DNA from: Prevotellaceae bacterium | GTDB lineage: Bacteria; Bacteroidota; Bacteroidia; Bacteroidales; Paludibacteraceae | Length of the DNA stretch: 18,305 nucleotides | Assembly: GCA_031255055.1 (NCBI GenBank) | Contig: JAIRTG010000184.1 | Coordinates: forward strand, 1-18,305 | Direction: 5' to 3' | Part shown: piece after piece, positions 1 through 8,987 of the stretch | Layout of the letters: every line of letters begins with the position of its first letter | Position numbering within the stretch: position 1 is the first letter of the stretch | Translations under genes and position numbers: made by a program | Notes under the pieces: model-generated | Databases searched by the model: none | Told to the model about the DNA's origin: nothing | What the model saw: only the letters and a program-made list of their open reading frames with translations

Positions 1-26
1 TTGACAAAATATAGAGGGGGACTAAT

Positions 27-125
27 CACTGTCTTTCGGGGCGTTGCGGGGCAGAGCCCCGCAGAGGGGGTAGCGGAAGACGCCGTAGGCGGCTGAAGCG
101 AGGGGGAGACTTCCCCCCCCTAATT
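27..125 (+). repeat. GC-rich three-hairpin repeat element, copy 1 (reference orientation)
   Basis: First full copy of a dispersed element also found at 16687-16775 (inverted), 17793-17885 (same orientation) and, truncated, at 12421-12450. The shared core is 37-125. It carries three successive hairpins: GCGGGGC-AGA-GCCCCGC at 46-62, CGCC-GTA-GGCG at 81-91, and GGGGGA-GACT-TCCCCC at 102-117. The left flank CACTGTCTT is shared with copy 4. The right side runs into a pyrimidine-rich tail (about 126-139) and then TTCCGGAA, which resembles the end of the tail of copy 4. No terminal target duplication and no transposase are visible. It is best read as a non-autonomous or REP/MITE-like intergenic repeat. 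Its function is unknown. Confidence 0.85.
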
Positions 126-286
126 ATCTTTCTCTTTCCGGAAGGAAGACGCCAAGGGCTGAATGAGCTATGCTCCTTAACCGAATGACATTGGGATCAT
201 CCCCCGGTTCGTATTACAGATTTTCGCCCGTGAGCCGATAATCGATACTCAATAAACACGAATTACAAAAGTAAATTGTCTGTTTT
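126..286. other. Intergenic stretch with a nested imperfect hairpin, no gene
   Basis: No credible reading frame is present. After the pyrimidine tail of the repeat there is a TTCCGGAA palindrome (about 136-143). Next comes a nested stem: AACCG (179-183) pairs with CGGTT (205-209) around an inner GGGA-TCA-TCCC hairpin (193-203). No T run follows, so this is not a standard intrinsic terminator. It could be chance pairing or the edge of the repeat. Nothing else is recognisable before the promoter at 288. Confidence 0.35.
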
Positions 287-287
287 C

Positions 288-319
288 TTGCATTATTATG
301 CTTTTAAAGTGTATCTTTG
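288..319 (+). promoter_or_regulatory. Bacteroides-type promoter for the dehydratase operon
   Basis: A good -7 box TATCTTTG lies at 312-319, matching the Bacteroidota consensus TANNTTTG. A weak -33 element TTG at 288-290 is separated from it by 21 bp, slightly longer than the usual spacing. Transcription would begin near 325, about 45 nt upstream of the chosen start at 370. The -7 box is convincing and the -33 box is poor. Confidence 0.6.
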
Positions 320-369
320 CACCCGATTAATCATTTCTTGCGCATTGAGTGTTGTTTAATTACCATTTT

Positions 370-2319
370 ATGGAAAAATCTAACAGTAAAATACATAGGA
401 TATTATCTTCCGATATTTTCTCTCATCTCATGTCGATAAAATATCTCCCAAGATGGCTGGTATTGTTTATCGACATTGTTATTTGTACCCTTTCGTGCGT
501 ATTGGCTCGTAACCTGTCCGCCAAATTCTTAGAGGTAACATCCGATTCTCTTTTCTTTAATTCCTTTCTAATATGCTTGTTGACAATCATTGTCGGTCAA
601 AGCATTTTTTTTTGGATATTTCATACTTATTCGGGCGTTCTGAGGTATTCAAACTTCGTAGATGCGGCAAAACTATTGCTGGCCATCTGCGCCAATATGA
701 TTTTCTTGACGCTTGTCGACCGGATATTGCGCGATAGCATCGGAGAATATCTTATCAGCGCTCCATCGATACTCTTTTATGGGGTGATTTCTTTCCTCTT
801 GCTGTTTATCGAACGGCTGTTGGTTAAAACCTGTTTCGATTATATCATCCAAAACTCAGGCCGATTGACCCCCGTTATGATCTACGGCACTCAATCGGCC
901 GCTATCGGTATTGCAAAAATGATACGTTCCTCCCAGGAATTGAATTATAAACTGATAGGATTTATCGACGACGGAAATGTCAACGGGATGGATATTACCG
1001 GCGTGCAGGTCTACAACATGAAAAAAGAGGCAGATGTGAAGTATATTCTGCGAAAGACAAAAGCTGTTATCATCAGTCCGCTGAAAATGAAAGAAATTAA
1101 TCCGAACAAAGACTTAGATATTTTTATTAACAATCAAATAACAATTATGACGTCTCAACCGATGAATATTTGGGGAGGTAATATGCCGTCGGCCAAGCAG
1201 ATAAAAACCGTGCAGATTGAAGACTTGCTCGGAAGAAAACAGATAAAAATAACGACTGACAACATTGCGGCTTCCATCAAAGATAAGGTTGTGCTTGTTT
1301 CGGGCGCCGCAGGTTCCATCGGTTCGGAAATTGTCCGTCAGGTGGTATCCTACAAGCCGCATACGATTATTCTGGTGGATCAGGCCGAAACGCCTATGCA
1401 CGAACTGGAACTGGACATGAAAGCCGAATATAAGGACATGCAGTTTATTGTGTTCTTGGGCGATGTCCGAAATCAAAAACGGATGGAACAGGCTATGGCG
1501 ACCTATCGTCCCGATATTATTTACCATGCGGCGGCGTATAAACACGTTCCGATGATGGAAAATAACCCCGCCGAAAGTATCCATGTGAATGTCAAAGGGA
1601 CAAAGATTCTGGCCGATCTGGCGGTGAAGTATCGAGTAAAACGGTTTGTGATGATTTCCACCGATAAGGCCGTAAATCCGACAAATGTAATGGGCGCGTC
1701 GAAGCGGATAGCCGAGATTTATGTACAGTCGCTGTTTAAGAAACTACAGAAAAAGAACCCCGATACCACAAAGTTCATCACAACGCGGTTTGGCAATGTG
1801 CTTGGCTCAAATGGTTCGGTCATTCCGTTCTTCAAAAAGCAAATCAGCAGAGGCGGCCCTGTCACGGTTACTCATCCCGATATTATCCGTTTTTTTATGA
1901 CAATCCCCGAAGCTTGTACGCTGGTGCTGGAAGCCGGAGCAATGGGAAATGGTGGGGAAATATACATATTCGACATGGGTGAAGCCATCAAGATAGTGGA
2001 CCTCGCAAAGAAAATGATACGGCTGGAAGGATTGACCCCTCATGTAGATATCGATATTGAATTTACGGGTCTTCGTCCGGGTGAAAAGTTGTATGAGGAA
2101 CTGTTGAACAATAAAGAAATTACGCACGAAACACACAATCCGAAAATTATGATAGCAAGCGTTCAGGAGTATGATTATGATGAAATCAGTGACGAAATAA
2201 ACGAACTTATCGAACTGAGCATTAGCTGCAAGGATTATTCGGCCGTTTCACAAATGAAAAAGATTATTCCGGAATTTAAAAGTAGAAATTCTACTTTTGA
2301 ACGTCTGGACAAAGAGTGA
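370..2319 (+). CDS. Membrane-bound nucleotide-sugar 4,6-dehydratase (CapD/WbpM/PglF family)
   Basis: 649 residues from the ATG at 370; an ATG seven codons upstream (349) is possible but adds an unrelated-looking leader. Enzymes of this family convert UDP-GlcNAc to a 4-keto-6-deoxy sugar on the cytoplasmic face of the inner membrane, the first step toward modified surface-glycan sugars. The N-terminal 150 or so residues hold about four hydrophobic membrane segments. A first Rossmann-like domain follows (PVMIYGTQSAAIG, near 168). The catalytic SDR domain has the NAD-binding GAAGSIG at 312-318 and the STDKAVNPTNVMGASK block at 430-445. In that block Met441 and Lys445 replace the usual Tyr-x3-Lys, as is typical of the family. 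GLRPGEK lies near 567. The length fits full-size WbpM/PglF types. It sits 15 bp before a WecA-like transferase, consistent with a shared glycan role. The exact sugar product cannot be read from the sequence. Confidence 0.9.
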   Translation: MEKSNSKIHRILSSDIFSHLMSIKYLPRWLVLFIDIVICTLSCVLARNLSAKFLEVTSDSLFFNSFLICLLTIIVGQSIFFWIFHTYSGVLRYSNFVDAAKLLLAICANMIFLTLVDRILRDSIGEYLISAPSILFYGVISFLLLFIERLLVKTCFDYIIQNSGRLTPVMIYGTQSAAIGIAKMIRSSQELNYKLIGFIDDGNVNGMDITGVQVYNMKKEADVKYILRKTKAVIISPLKMKEINPNKDLDIFINNQITIMTSQPMNIWGGNMPSAKQIKTVQIEDLLGRKQIKITTDNIAASIKDKVVLVSGAAGSIGSEIVRQVVSYKPHTIILVDQAETPMHELELDMKAEYKDMQFIVFLGDVRNQKRMEQAMATYRPDIIYHAAAYKHVPMMENNPAESIHVNVKGTKILADLAVKYRVKRFVMISTDKAVNPTNVMGASKRIAEIYVQSLFKKLQKKNPDTTKFITTRFGNVLGSNGSVIPFFKKQISRGGPVTVTHPDIIRFFMTIPEACTLVLEAGAMGNGGEIYIFDMGEAIKIVDLAKKMIRLEGLTPHVDIDIEFTGLRPGEKLYEELLNNKEITHETHNPKIMIASVQEYDYDEISDEINELIELSISCKDYSAVSQMKKIIPEFKSRNSTFERLDKE

Positions 2320-2334
2320 TAATTAATTGAGAAA

Positions 2335-3435
2335 ATGGGCATTTTTATTGAATTTATAGGACAATATCCTTATATATCAGTGATGATATCTTTTATTGTC
2401 GGATGGCTGTTCATGCCGTCGGTTATAAGAATAGCACAGAAACATAACTTTGTTGTCAGTCCGAACAAGCGGACGTCTCACAATGGCCTTGTGCCGAATG
2501 TTGGGGGAATTGATATTTTCTTTTCTTTTTTTGCCGTTATTCTTTTAAGTTCTTTCACCGCGTCAATTCAATCTCAGTTTGTCATGATCGGGCTTTTTGT
2601 GATAATGGTTGTGGGGTTTATCGACGACCTGCTCGACATTGATGTGTTTTGGAAACTTATCGGCGAAACCGCAGCCGCTTTTTGCCTGATCGTGATTGCC
2701 GACGTAAGACTAAGCTCGCTGCACGGCTTTCTGGGCATCTACGAAATACCGCTTATTTTCAGCTATCTGCTTTCTTACTTTGTATTTATCGTGATCACCA
2801 ATTCATTGAATTTGGTTGACGGTATAGACGGCCTCGCATCGGGACTGGGGATTCTTTACAGCCTCTTTTTCGGCATCTACTTCTACCGGTGCGGCAGCAT
2901 GGATTTGCCGCTGTCTTTGTTTGCCTTTACACTGGTCGGCTCCTTAGCCGTGTTTTTTATATACAATGTTTTCGGGAATAAGAAAAAAATTTTCATGGGC
3001 GATTCCGGCTCTTTACTGTTGGGCTATCTGGTATGCTTGTTTGTGTCCGAGTTTTGCGAGATGAATGCCTATCATACAATTCCGGATAACATGTATATGT
3101 CGGCTGCTCCGGTTGTTGCAATCTGTATCTTATCCGTACCGCTGTTTGATACCGTCAGGGTCATGCTGACAAGGGTAAAAAAGAAACAATCTCCCTTCAA
3201 ACCCGATAAAAACCATATCCACCACCTGCTGTTAAGTTTGGGATTGAGACATTGGCAAGTCTCCGCCACTTTATTAACAGTATCAATCTTATACATCGTT
3301 TTGGCTATAGTTGCAAGAAACTGGCCGATATGGATGTTGTTATTATTATACATCATATCAGCTACTTTTCTTACTTATGTTTTATGGCGTTTGGTCGACA
3401 GAAAACGCATGAAAGGCGAAAAAAATAACACATAA
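2335..3435 (+). CDS. Undecaprenyl-phosphate sugar-1-phosphate transferase (WecA/MraY-like)
   Basis: 366 residues and strongly hydrophobic, with roughly ten or eleven membrane segments. The family transfers a HexNAc-1-phosphate from a UDP-sugar to undecaprenyl phosphate, starting lipid-linked glycan assembly. Family motifs appear in order: GFIDDLLD at 94-101 (Asp-Asp for Mg2+ and lipid phosphate), NSLNLVDGIDG at 156-166, FMGDSGS at 220-226, and the cytoplasmic HIHH at 294-297. HIHH is typical of WecA/TagO/WbpL-type enzymes rather than true MraY. The gene lies 15 bp after the dehydratase and its stop codon abuts the next start codon, so all three are likely one transcript. No glycosyltransferases, flippase or polymerase lie nearby, so this is not a complete polysaccharide locus. 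Substrate (GlcNAc or a modified sugar made by the dehydratase) is inference. Confidence 0.9.
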   Translation: MGIFIEFIGQYPYISVMISFIVGWLFMPSVIRIAQKHNFVVSPNKRTSHNGLVPNVGGIDIFFSFFAVILLSSFTASIQSQFVMIGLFVIMVVGFIDDLLDIDVFWKLIGETAAAFCLIVIADVRLSSLHGFLGIYEIPLIFSYLLSYFVFIVITNSLNLVDGIDGLASGLGILYSLFFGIYFYRCGSMDLPLSLFAFTLVGSLAVFFIYNVFGNKKKIFMGDSGSLLLGYLVCLFVSEFCEMNAYHTIPDNMYMSAAPVVAICILSVPLFDTVRVMLTRVKKKQSPFKPDKNHIHHLLLSLGLRHWQVSATLLTVSILYIVLAIVARNWPIWMLLLLYIISATFLTYVLWRLVDRKRMKGEKNNT

Positions 3436-5382
3436 ATGATAGCTGTTGAACAGTTGACCGTTGAATTCGGTGGGTCTCCGCTTTTCGACGGGATAGGTTT
3501 CCTTGTAAACGCAAAAGATAAAATCGCCCTCGTCGGGAAAAACGGCGCGGGAAAAACAACTCTCCTCCGCATTTTTGCAGGCAAACAACAGGCAACAAGA
3601 GGGAAAGTGACAATGCCGAAAGATATTACCATCGGCTATTTGCCTCAGCAGATGATACACGACGAAGGTTCAACTGTGTTGCAGGAAGCCGAAAAAGCAT
3701 TTGAACATATCCTGCACTTGGAAAAAGAAGTTGACCGCTTGGGAAAAGAATTGGCCGAACGGGATGATTACGATTCGGTTTCATATCAGGAGCTGATCGA
3801 TAAACTGACTTCGACAAACGAATATCTGCAAATTGTCGGCGGAGGCAACTTTCAGGCCGAAATAGAGAAAACACTTTTAGGGCTTGGTTTCCTTCGTTCC
3901 GATTTCAATCGGCAGTGCGCCGAATTTAGCGGAGGATGGCGGATGCGTATCGAACTTGCCAAAATACTTTTGCAGCGTCCCGACCTGTTGCTGTTGGATG
4001 AGCCGACAAATCACCTCGACATAGAATCGATTCAATGGCTGGAAAACTTTCTTCTCTGTTCTTCGGGAGCGGTTATCCTCGTTTCGCACGACCGCGCTTT
4101 TATCGACGCGGTAACAAACAGAACAATCGAAATTTCGCTCGGAAAAATATATGACTACAATGTAAATTACTCGAAATATGTTGCGCTTCGGAAAGAACGC
4201 CACGAACAGCAAGTGCGTGCTTACGAAAATCAGCAAAAAATGATTCAGGATACGGAGGAGTTTATCGAACGTTTCCGATACAAAGCAACGAAAGCCGTAC
4301 AGGTACAGTCCCGCATCAAACAACTGGAAAAAATAGACCGCATCGAAGTGGATTTGGAAGACAACTCGCGGATGAATTTGAAATTTCCGCCGGCTCCGCG
4401 TTCAGGCATTATTCCCGTTGAAATCGAACACCTGTCAAAGTCTTACGGCAGTCATCCGGTGCTCGACGACGTCGCGATGATTATCAATCGCGGCGAAAAA
4501 GCGGCTTTTGTCGGCAAAAACGGCGAAGGGAAAAGTACGCTTGTAAAGTGCATCATGGACGAAATCGAATACAGCGGCAAACTGAAGTTAGGACATAATG
4601 TGAAAATCGGCTACTTCGCCCAGAATCAGGCGTCGTTGCTCGACGAATCAAAGACCGTATTTGAAACCATCGATTATGTCGCCTGCGGCGATGTCCGGAC
4701 GAAAATCCGTGATATTCTCGGCGCGTTTATGTTTGGCGGGGAGGCGTCCGACAAGAAGGTGAAAGTGCTTTCGGGAGGCGAGCGGAGTCGTTTGGCAATG
4801 ATTCGTTTGCTGCTGGAACCTGTCAATCTGCTGATTCTCGACGAGCCAACCAACCATTTGGATATGCGCTCAAAAGATGTGCTGAAAGAAGCTATCAAGG
4901 CGTTCGACGGAACCGTGATTGTTGTTTCGCACGACCGCGAATTTCTGGATGGATTGGTTACGAAAGTTTACGAGTTTGGCAACAAAAAAGTACGCGAACA
5001 TTTGGGAGGTATTTATGATTTCCTGCAATACAAGAAAATCGAGAGCCTTCGCGAACTGGAACGCGCCAACGTTCCGTTACAGGCAAATGGAACCGCTTCG
5101 GAAGAAAAGACGGTCTCTGAAAACAAGCTGAACTACGAAATACGCAAAGAACTCAACCGGAAAATACGAAAAGCTGAAAAAGCGGTGGAAGAAGCCGAAA
5201 AAAGCATCGAACAGATTGAAGCGAAAATCGCCGGAATGGAAAAAGCAATCTTGCTTCCCGAAAACGCCTCGGATGCTGAATTTGTAAGGCAGTACGAACA
5301 GTTGAAACGTGAATTGGGGCAAAAAATGTACGAATGGGAACTCCTGTCGGAGGAAACAGAAACGCTGAAAGCAGAAATCTGA
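3436..5382 (+). CDS. ABC-F family ATPase (ribosome-associated type)
   Basis: 648 residues with two ABC cassettes and no membrane segments, the layout of ABC-F proteins that act on ribosomes (translation factors or antibiotic protection). Cassette 1: Walker A GKNGAGKTT at 34-42, signature FSGGW at 164-168, LLLLDEPTNHLD at 184-195. The interdomain linker that inserts toward the ribosomal P site spans about 240-310 and is rich in charged residues. Cassette 2: GKNGEGKST at 360-368, LSGGE at 445-449, DEPTNHLD at 469-476. A charged coiled-coil tail covers about 560-648, as in Uup/YdiF-like members. The start codon immediately follows the stop of the WecA-like gene. This is a housekeeping-looking member; nothing marks it as a resistance determinant. 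The subfamily (Uup, YheS or YdiF-like) cannot be settled without a phylogeny. Confidence 0.9.
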   Translation: MIAVEQLTVEFGGSPLFDGIGFLVNAKDKIALVGKNGAGKTTLLRIFAGKQQATRGKVTMPKDITIGYLPQQMIHDEGSTVLQEAEKAFEHILHLEKEVDRLGKELAERDDYDSVSYQELIDKLTSTNEYLQIVGGGNFQAEIEKTLLGLGFLRSDFNRQCAEFSGGWRMRIELAKILLQRPDLLLLDEPTNHLDIESIQWLENFLLCSSGAVILVSHDRAFIDAVTNRTIEISLGKIYDYNVNYSKYVALRKERHEQQVRAYENQQKMIQDTEEFIERFRYKATKAVQVQSRIKQLEKIDRIEVDLEDNSRMNLKFPPAPRSGIIPVEIEHLSKSYGSHPVLDDVAMIINRGEKAAFVGKNGEGKSTLVKCIMDEIEYSGKLKLGHNVKIGYFAQNQASLLDESKTVFETIDYVACGDVRTKIRDILGAFMFGGEASDKKVKVLSGGERSRLAMIRLLLEPVNLLILDEPTNHLDMRSKDVLKEAIKAFDGTVIVVSHDREFLDGLVTKVYEFGNKKVREHLGGIYDFLQYKKIESLRELERANVPLQANGTASEEKTVSENKLNYEIRKELNRKIRKAEKAVEEAEKSIEQIEAKIAGMEKAILLPENASDAEFVRQYEQLKRELGQKMYEWELLSEETETLKAEI

Positions 5383-5442
5383 CTGTGATAACGTAAGCGA
5401 AATCAGGACACTTTCACTTTTCACACTTTTAAAACGAGACAC

Positions 5443-6144
5443 ATGGCCACACTTTTTTTAATCCCGACGCCTCTGAGCGAAAACCGATTCGACACTGTTT
5501 TCCCGCCTTGTAATACGGAAATTATCAATCGGCTACGATATTTTATTGTTGAAAACGTCCGTACTGCACGTCGTTTCATTAAAAAAGTGAATCCTGCCGT
5601 CAACATCGACGGGCTTACATTTTTTGAATTGAACAAACATACCGACAAGAAAGAATTTACACGTTTTCTGCATCCGATGAAAGACGGAAACGACGTCGGG
5701 CTGATGTCGGATGCCGGACTGCCTGCAGTGGCCGACCCCGGCGCCGATATTGTCGCACTGGCGCAAGAACAACATTTTACCGTAAAACCGCTGATTGGCC
5801 CTTCGTCCATCCTGCCGGCATTGATGGCTTCGGGATTCAACGGACAAAGTTTCTCGTTTGCCGGCTATCTGCCTGTCCAAAACAGCGAGCGAATAAAAAC
5901 ACTTCGTAAGCTCGAATCAAAGATATACAACGACCATCAATCTCAAATTTTCATCGAAACACCCTATCGCAATATGAAAATGCTGGAAGACATTCTCAAC
6001 ACCTGCCAACCAACTACCAAGCTCTGCATTGCTGTCGACATTACCGCCGAAACCGAAATGATAAAAACAAAAACGATAAAAGAATGGAAAAAACAACTGC
6101 CTGATTTACATAAACGCCCCTGCATTTTCCTTTTGTATAAATAA
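5443..6144 (+). CDS. RsmI-like SAM-dependent methyltransferase (tetrapyrrole methylase fold)
   Basis: 233 residues. Motifs of the RsmI (16S rRNA C1402 2'-O-methyltransferase) family are present: LFLIPTPL at 4-11, MSDAGLPAVADPG at 88-100, GPSSI at 119-123, FAGYLP at 139-144 and ETPYRN at 172-177. It is shorter than E. coli RsmI (about 286 residues) and lacks the usual glycine-rich N-terminal IGNL motif, having SENRFD instead. It therefore probably belongs to the shorter Bacteroidota paralogue group annotated only as SAM-dependent methyltransferase. Assignment to rRNA modification is plausible but not proven. It lies 60 bp after the ABC-F gene on the same strand. No terminator hairpin is seen between them, so it may be the last gene of that operon. 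Downstream is the nqr promoter. Confidence 0.8.
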   Translation: MATLFLIPTPLSENRFDTVFPPCNTEIINRLRYFIVENVRTARRFIKKVNPAVNIDGLTFFELNKHTDKKEFTRFLHPMKDGNDVGLMSDAGLPAVADPGADIVALAQEQHFTVKPLIGPSSILPALMASGFNGQSFSFAGYLPVQNSERIKTLRKLESKIYNDHQSQIFIETPYRNMKMLEDILNTCQPTTKLCIAVDITAETEMIKTKTIKEWKKQLPDLHKRPCIFLLYK

Positions 6145-6176
6145 TCTTAATTACCACAATTTGGACATTTTTTCTT

Positions 6177-6206
6177 TTTGGATAATCTTCCTTTACAGTA
6201 ATTTTG
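6177..6206 (+). promoter_or_regulatory. Bacteroides-type promoter of the nqr operon
   Basis: TTTG at 6177-6180, an 18-bp spacer, then TAATTTTG at 6199-6206: an excellent match to the Bacteroidota housekeeping promoter TTTG/TANNTTTG. Transcription would begin near 6213. That leaves a leader of about 165 nt before nqrA (6213-6379), unusually long for a simple leader. I see no convincing riboswitch or attenuator hairpin in it; it is AT-rich. The minus-strand promoter at 16541-16570 uses the same 18-bp spacing. Confidence 0.75.
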
Positions 6207-6379
6207 CGGGGGTTGAATTGAAAATAAGTTTTATAAGAGCGTTGTCCTGAAAAGATGTTTCCCACTTGACAAATTCTAATTTCACACAGTACTTCCCTGC
6301 TTTTTGATACAAATAAATAGCGTTGTTTTATCACATCATCATACAAAAATTTTTAATACACTATCATAAAACAAACAAT

Positions 6380-7747
6380 ATGGCTCACCTTATTAAAACC
6401 AAACGGGGTTTGGACATTAAGATTGAAGGTAAAGCAAAAGAAACTCTCGGACGAACAATACATTCGGATATCGTCGCATTAGTTCCGGATTATTTCGTTG
6501 GTATTGTCCCGAAAATGTTAGTAAAGCCCGGTGATGCCGTGAAAGCAGGCACACCGGTTTTTCATGACAAAACTTTTGCAGACATGAATTTTGTATCGCC
6601 CGTCAGCGGAACAATCGTTGATATTGTTCGTGGCGAAAGACGCAAGATTCTGGCTGTTACCATCAAGAGAGATGCCAAAACCGATTACGAAACATTTTCA
6701 GTAAAATCGCTTGCCGAACTTTCGAGAGATCAAATCAAAGAGTTAATGCTTGCAGCCGGTGTATGGCCTTTCATCAAACAAAGGCCATACGACATTGTAG
6801 CCGACCCCACAAAACAACCGAACAGCATCTTCATTTCGGGTTTCGATTCGTCGCCTTTGGCGCCCGATTATGATTTCATACTGGGCGGAAAAGAAAAAGA
6901 ATTGCAATGCGGAATCGACGTCCTGTCAAAACTCACCGACGGTAACGTTCATTTAGGCTTAAAAGCCGGGAATAGATCACCGCTGGCAGAGTTGAAAAAC
7001 GTGCAAATCACAGAGTACGACGGCCCTCATCCGGTCGGAAACGTAGGAATACAAATCCACCATACGCACCCGATTAACAAAGGCGATGTTTATTGGACCA
7101 TCAATATCCAAAACCTGCTGTTCATCGGGCGTTTATTTCTTAACGGAACCGTCGATTTCAGCTATACGGTTGCACTAACAGGCCCCGACGTAAACGAAGA
7201 CGCCCGCCGGTATTATAAAACCATCTTGGGCGTTTCCATCACACCTTTCATAAAAAGTAATGTAAGCGTAGGCATTCCGCTTCGCTACATCACAGGCAAC
7301 GTGCTTACCGGTATGAAATTAAACGAAGACGAATACCTTCATCCCTGCGCTTCGCAAATAACCGTCATCGAAGAAGGCAGCGAAACGCACGAAATACTCG
7401 GCTGGGCAATGCCCCGCTTCGATAAATTCAGCGCAAGCAACTTGTTCCTTACTAAAATACTCGGGAAATTAGGCCTAAATAACTTCAAATACGACGCCCG
7501 TATTCTCGGAGGCGAGCGTCCGATAATCGTATCCAACGAATACGACAAAGTGCTCCCGATGGACATTTTACCCGAATTTCTGATTAAGGCCATGATTACA
7601 GGCAATATCGACAAAATGGAAGCATTGGGCGCTTACGAAATCGCGCCCGAAGACTTGGCTTTGTGCGAATTTGTATGCACTTCAAAACTGCCGATTCAGG
7701 AAATTACACGAAAAGCGTTAGACAATCTGAAAAGCGAAGTTGAATAA
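6380..7747 (+). CDS. nqrA: Na+-translocating NADH:quinone oxidoreductase subunit A
   Basis: 455 residues from the ATG at 6380 (MAHLIKTKRGLDI). An in-frame ATG at 6323 would add 19 residues with no counterpart in NqrA, so the later start is preferred. NqrA is the peripheral cytoplasmic subunit of the sodium-pumping respiratory complex and has no membrane helices; it is implicated in the quinone-side part of the enzyme. Visible signs are the conserved N-terminal GLDIKIEGKA (10-19), the RnfC-like barrel-sandwich segment (PVSGTIVDIVRGERRKI, about 79-95), and a length matching the family's usual 445-455. It is the first gene of a complete nqrABCDEF operon behind the promoter at 6177-6206, with a 20-bp gap to nqrB. 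Confidence 0.96.
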   Translation: MAHLIKTKRGLDIKIEGKAKETLGRTIHSDIVALVPDYFVGIVPKMLVKPGDAVKAGTPVFHDKTFADMNFVSPVSGTIVDIVRGERRKILAVTIKRDAKTDYETFSVKSLAELSRDQIKELMLAAGVWPFIKQRPYDIVADPTKQPNSIFISGFDSSPLAPDYDFILGGKEKELQCGIDVLSKLTDGNVHLGLKAGNRSPLAELKNVQITEYDGPHPVGNVGIQIHHTHPINKGDVYWTINIQNLLFIGRLFLNGTVDFSYTVALTGPDVNEDARRYYKTILGVSITPFIKSNVSVGIPLRYITGNVLTGMKLNEDEYLHPCASQITVIEEGSETHEILGWAMPRFDKFSASNLFLTKILGKLGLNNFKYDARILGGERPIIVSNEYDKVLPMDILPEFLIKAMITGNIDKMEALGAYEIAPEDLALCEFVCTSKLPIQEITRKALDNLKSEVE

Positions 7748-7767
7748 TCGAATAAAGCAAATCATCT

Positions 7768-8970
7768 ATGAATGTACTTAAAAAATATATAGACAAGATA
7801 AAACCGAACTTTGAAAAAGGAGGCAAGTTTGAGAAGCTTCATTCGGTTTTCGAGGGGTTTGAATCATTTCTGTTCGTGCCCAATACAACATCAAAAAAAT
7901 ACGGCGCACACATACACGACGCGATTGACTCTAAACGCACGATGACTGCCGTGATTATCGGATTGGTGCCCGCATTATTGTTCGGAATGTACAATGTCGG
8001 GCATCAACATTTTATCGCCATTGGCGAAACGGTCAATTTATGGCAGACATTTGCGTTCGGCCTTTTATCCGTACTGCCGATTATGGTTGTATCCTACGTA
8101 GTCGGTTTGGGTATCGAATTTATCTTTGCGCAGATAAAAGGACATGAAATACAGGAAGGATTTCTGGTAACAGGCTTCCTCATACCACTGATTGTGCCTG
8201 TTGACACGCCGCTTTGGATGATTGCCATCGCGACAGCTTTCGCCGTTATTTTCGCAAAAGAAGTCTTTGGCGGAACAGGGATGAACATTTTCAATGTAGC
8301 GATAGTCACGCGCGTATTCCTGTTCTTTGCATATCCGACAGCCATGTCGGGCGATACGGTTTGGGTGCGTACAAAATCAGCGCTCGGCTACGCCGGAGGC
8401 GAACAAATCAACGGATTTACAGGCGCCACACCACTCGGTCAAATCGGTACCGCAGAAGGAACAATGGCGCAAATTACCGACACTTTAGGTAACCCTATCG
8501 GATTCTGGGACGGATTTTTAGGCTTGATTCCGGGTTCGATAGGCGAAACATCCACATTGGCCATACTGCTTGGCGCCGTTGTGCTACTGATAACAGGCGT
8601 GGCAAGTTGGAAAACAATGTTTTCCGTATTCGCCGGCGGCGCTTTCATGGGATTTATTTTCAATCTTTCGGGCTTCAATGCCGTCGCCAACTTCCCGTGG
8701 TACATGCACCTTGTTTTCGGAGGCTTTGCCTTCGGAGCGGTATTTATGGCGACCGACCCCGTGACATCGGCTCGTACCGAAACCGGCAAATGGATTTATG
8801 GCTTCCTTGTCGGAATAATAGCCATTCTGATTCGAGTGCTGAATCCGGGCTATCCCGAAGGCATGATGCTGTCAATATTATTGATGAATGCGTTTGCGCC
8901 GCTGATCGACTTCTATGTAGTTGATGCAAACATTAAACGCCGCATGAAACGCGCCCAGTTAAACAAATGA
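7768..8970 (+). CDS. nqrB: Na+-translocating NADH:quinone oxidoreductase subunit B
   Basis: 400 residues and about nine or ten membrane helices. NqrB is the large membrane subunit that carries covalent FMN and riboflavin and forms much of the sodium path. The flavinylation site appears as NGFTGATP, placing the modified threonine at Thr221. The usual aspartate four residues before SGAT in the flavin-transferase consensus is Asn here, and Ser is replaced by Thr, so the site is slightly atypical. The C-terminal part contains the conserved MATDPVTSARTETGKW segment (327-342). It is 20 bp after nqrA and 17 bp before nqrC. The ApbE flavin transferase needed for maturation is not in this window. Confidence 0.97.
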   Translation: MNVLKKYIDKIKPNFEKGGKFEKLHSVFEGFESFLFVPNTTSKKYGAHIHDAIDSKRTMTAVIIGLVPALLFGMYNVGHQHFIAIGETVNLWQTFAFGLLSVLPIMVVSYVVGLGIEFIFAQIKGHEIQEGFLVTGFLIPLIVPVDTPLWMIAIATAFAVIFAKEVFGGTGMNIFNVAIVTRVFLFFAYPTAMSGDTVWVRTKSALGYAGGEQINGFTGATPLGQIGTAEGTMAQITDTLGNPIGFWDGFLGLIPGSIGETSTLAILLGAVVLLITGVASWKTMFSVFAGGAFMGFIFNLSGFNAVANFPWYMHLVFGGFAFGAVFMATDPVTSARTETGKWIYGFLVGIIAILIRVLNPGYPEGMMLSILLMNAFAPLIDFYVVDANIKRRMKRAQLNK

Positions 8971-8987
8971 TTTAAATCGGAAAGAAA

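Noticed and set aside
140..216. tRNA or tRNA fragment (GCATAGCTCA-like and GGTTCG-like strings)
   Set aside because: No cloverleaf, no acceptor stem and no anticodon arm could be built; the strings look coincidental.
370..3435. Full capsule or exopolysaccharide locus
   Set aside because: Only two glycan genes are present, followed by translation-related genes. No glycosyltransferase, Wzx or Wzy is seen.
3877..4323. Minus-strand open frame opposite the ABC-F gene
   Set aside because: It is a shadow of a well-supported ABC-F coding frame; no family features.
6145..6175. Terminator after the RsmI-like gene
   Set aside because: The stretch is T-rich but no stable stem precedes the T runs.
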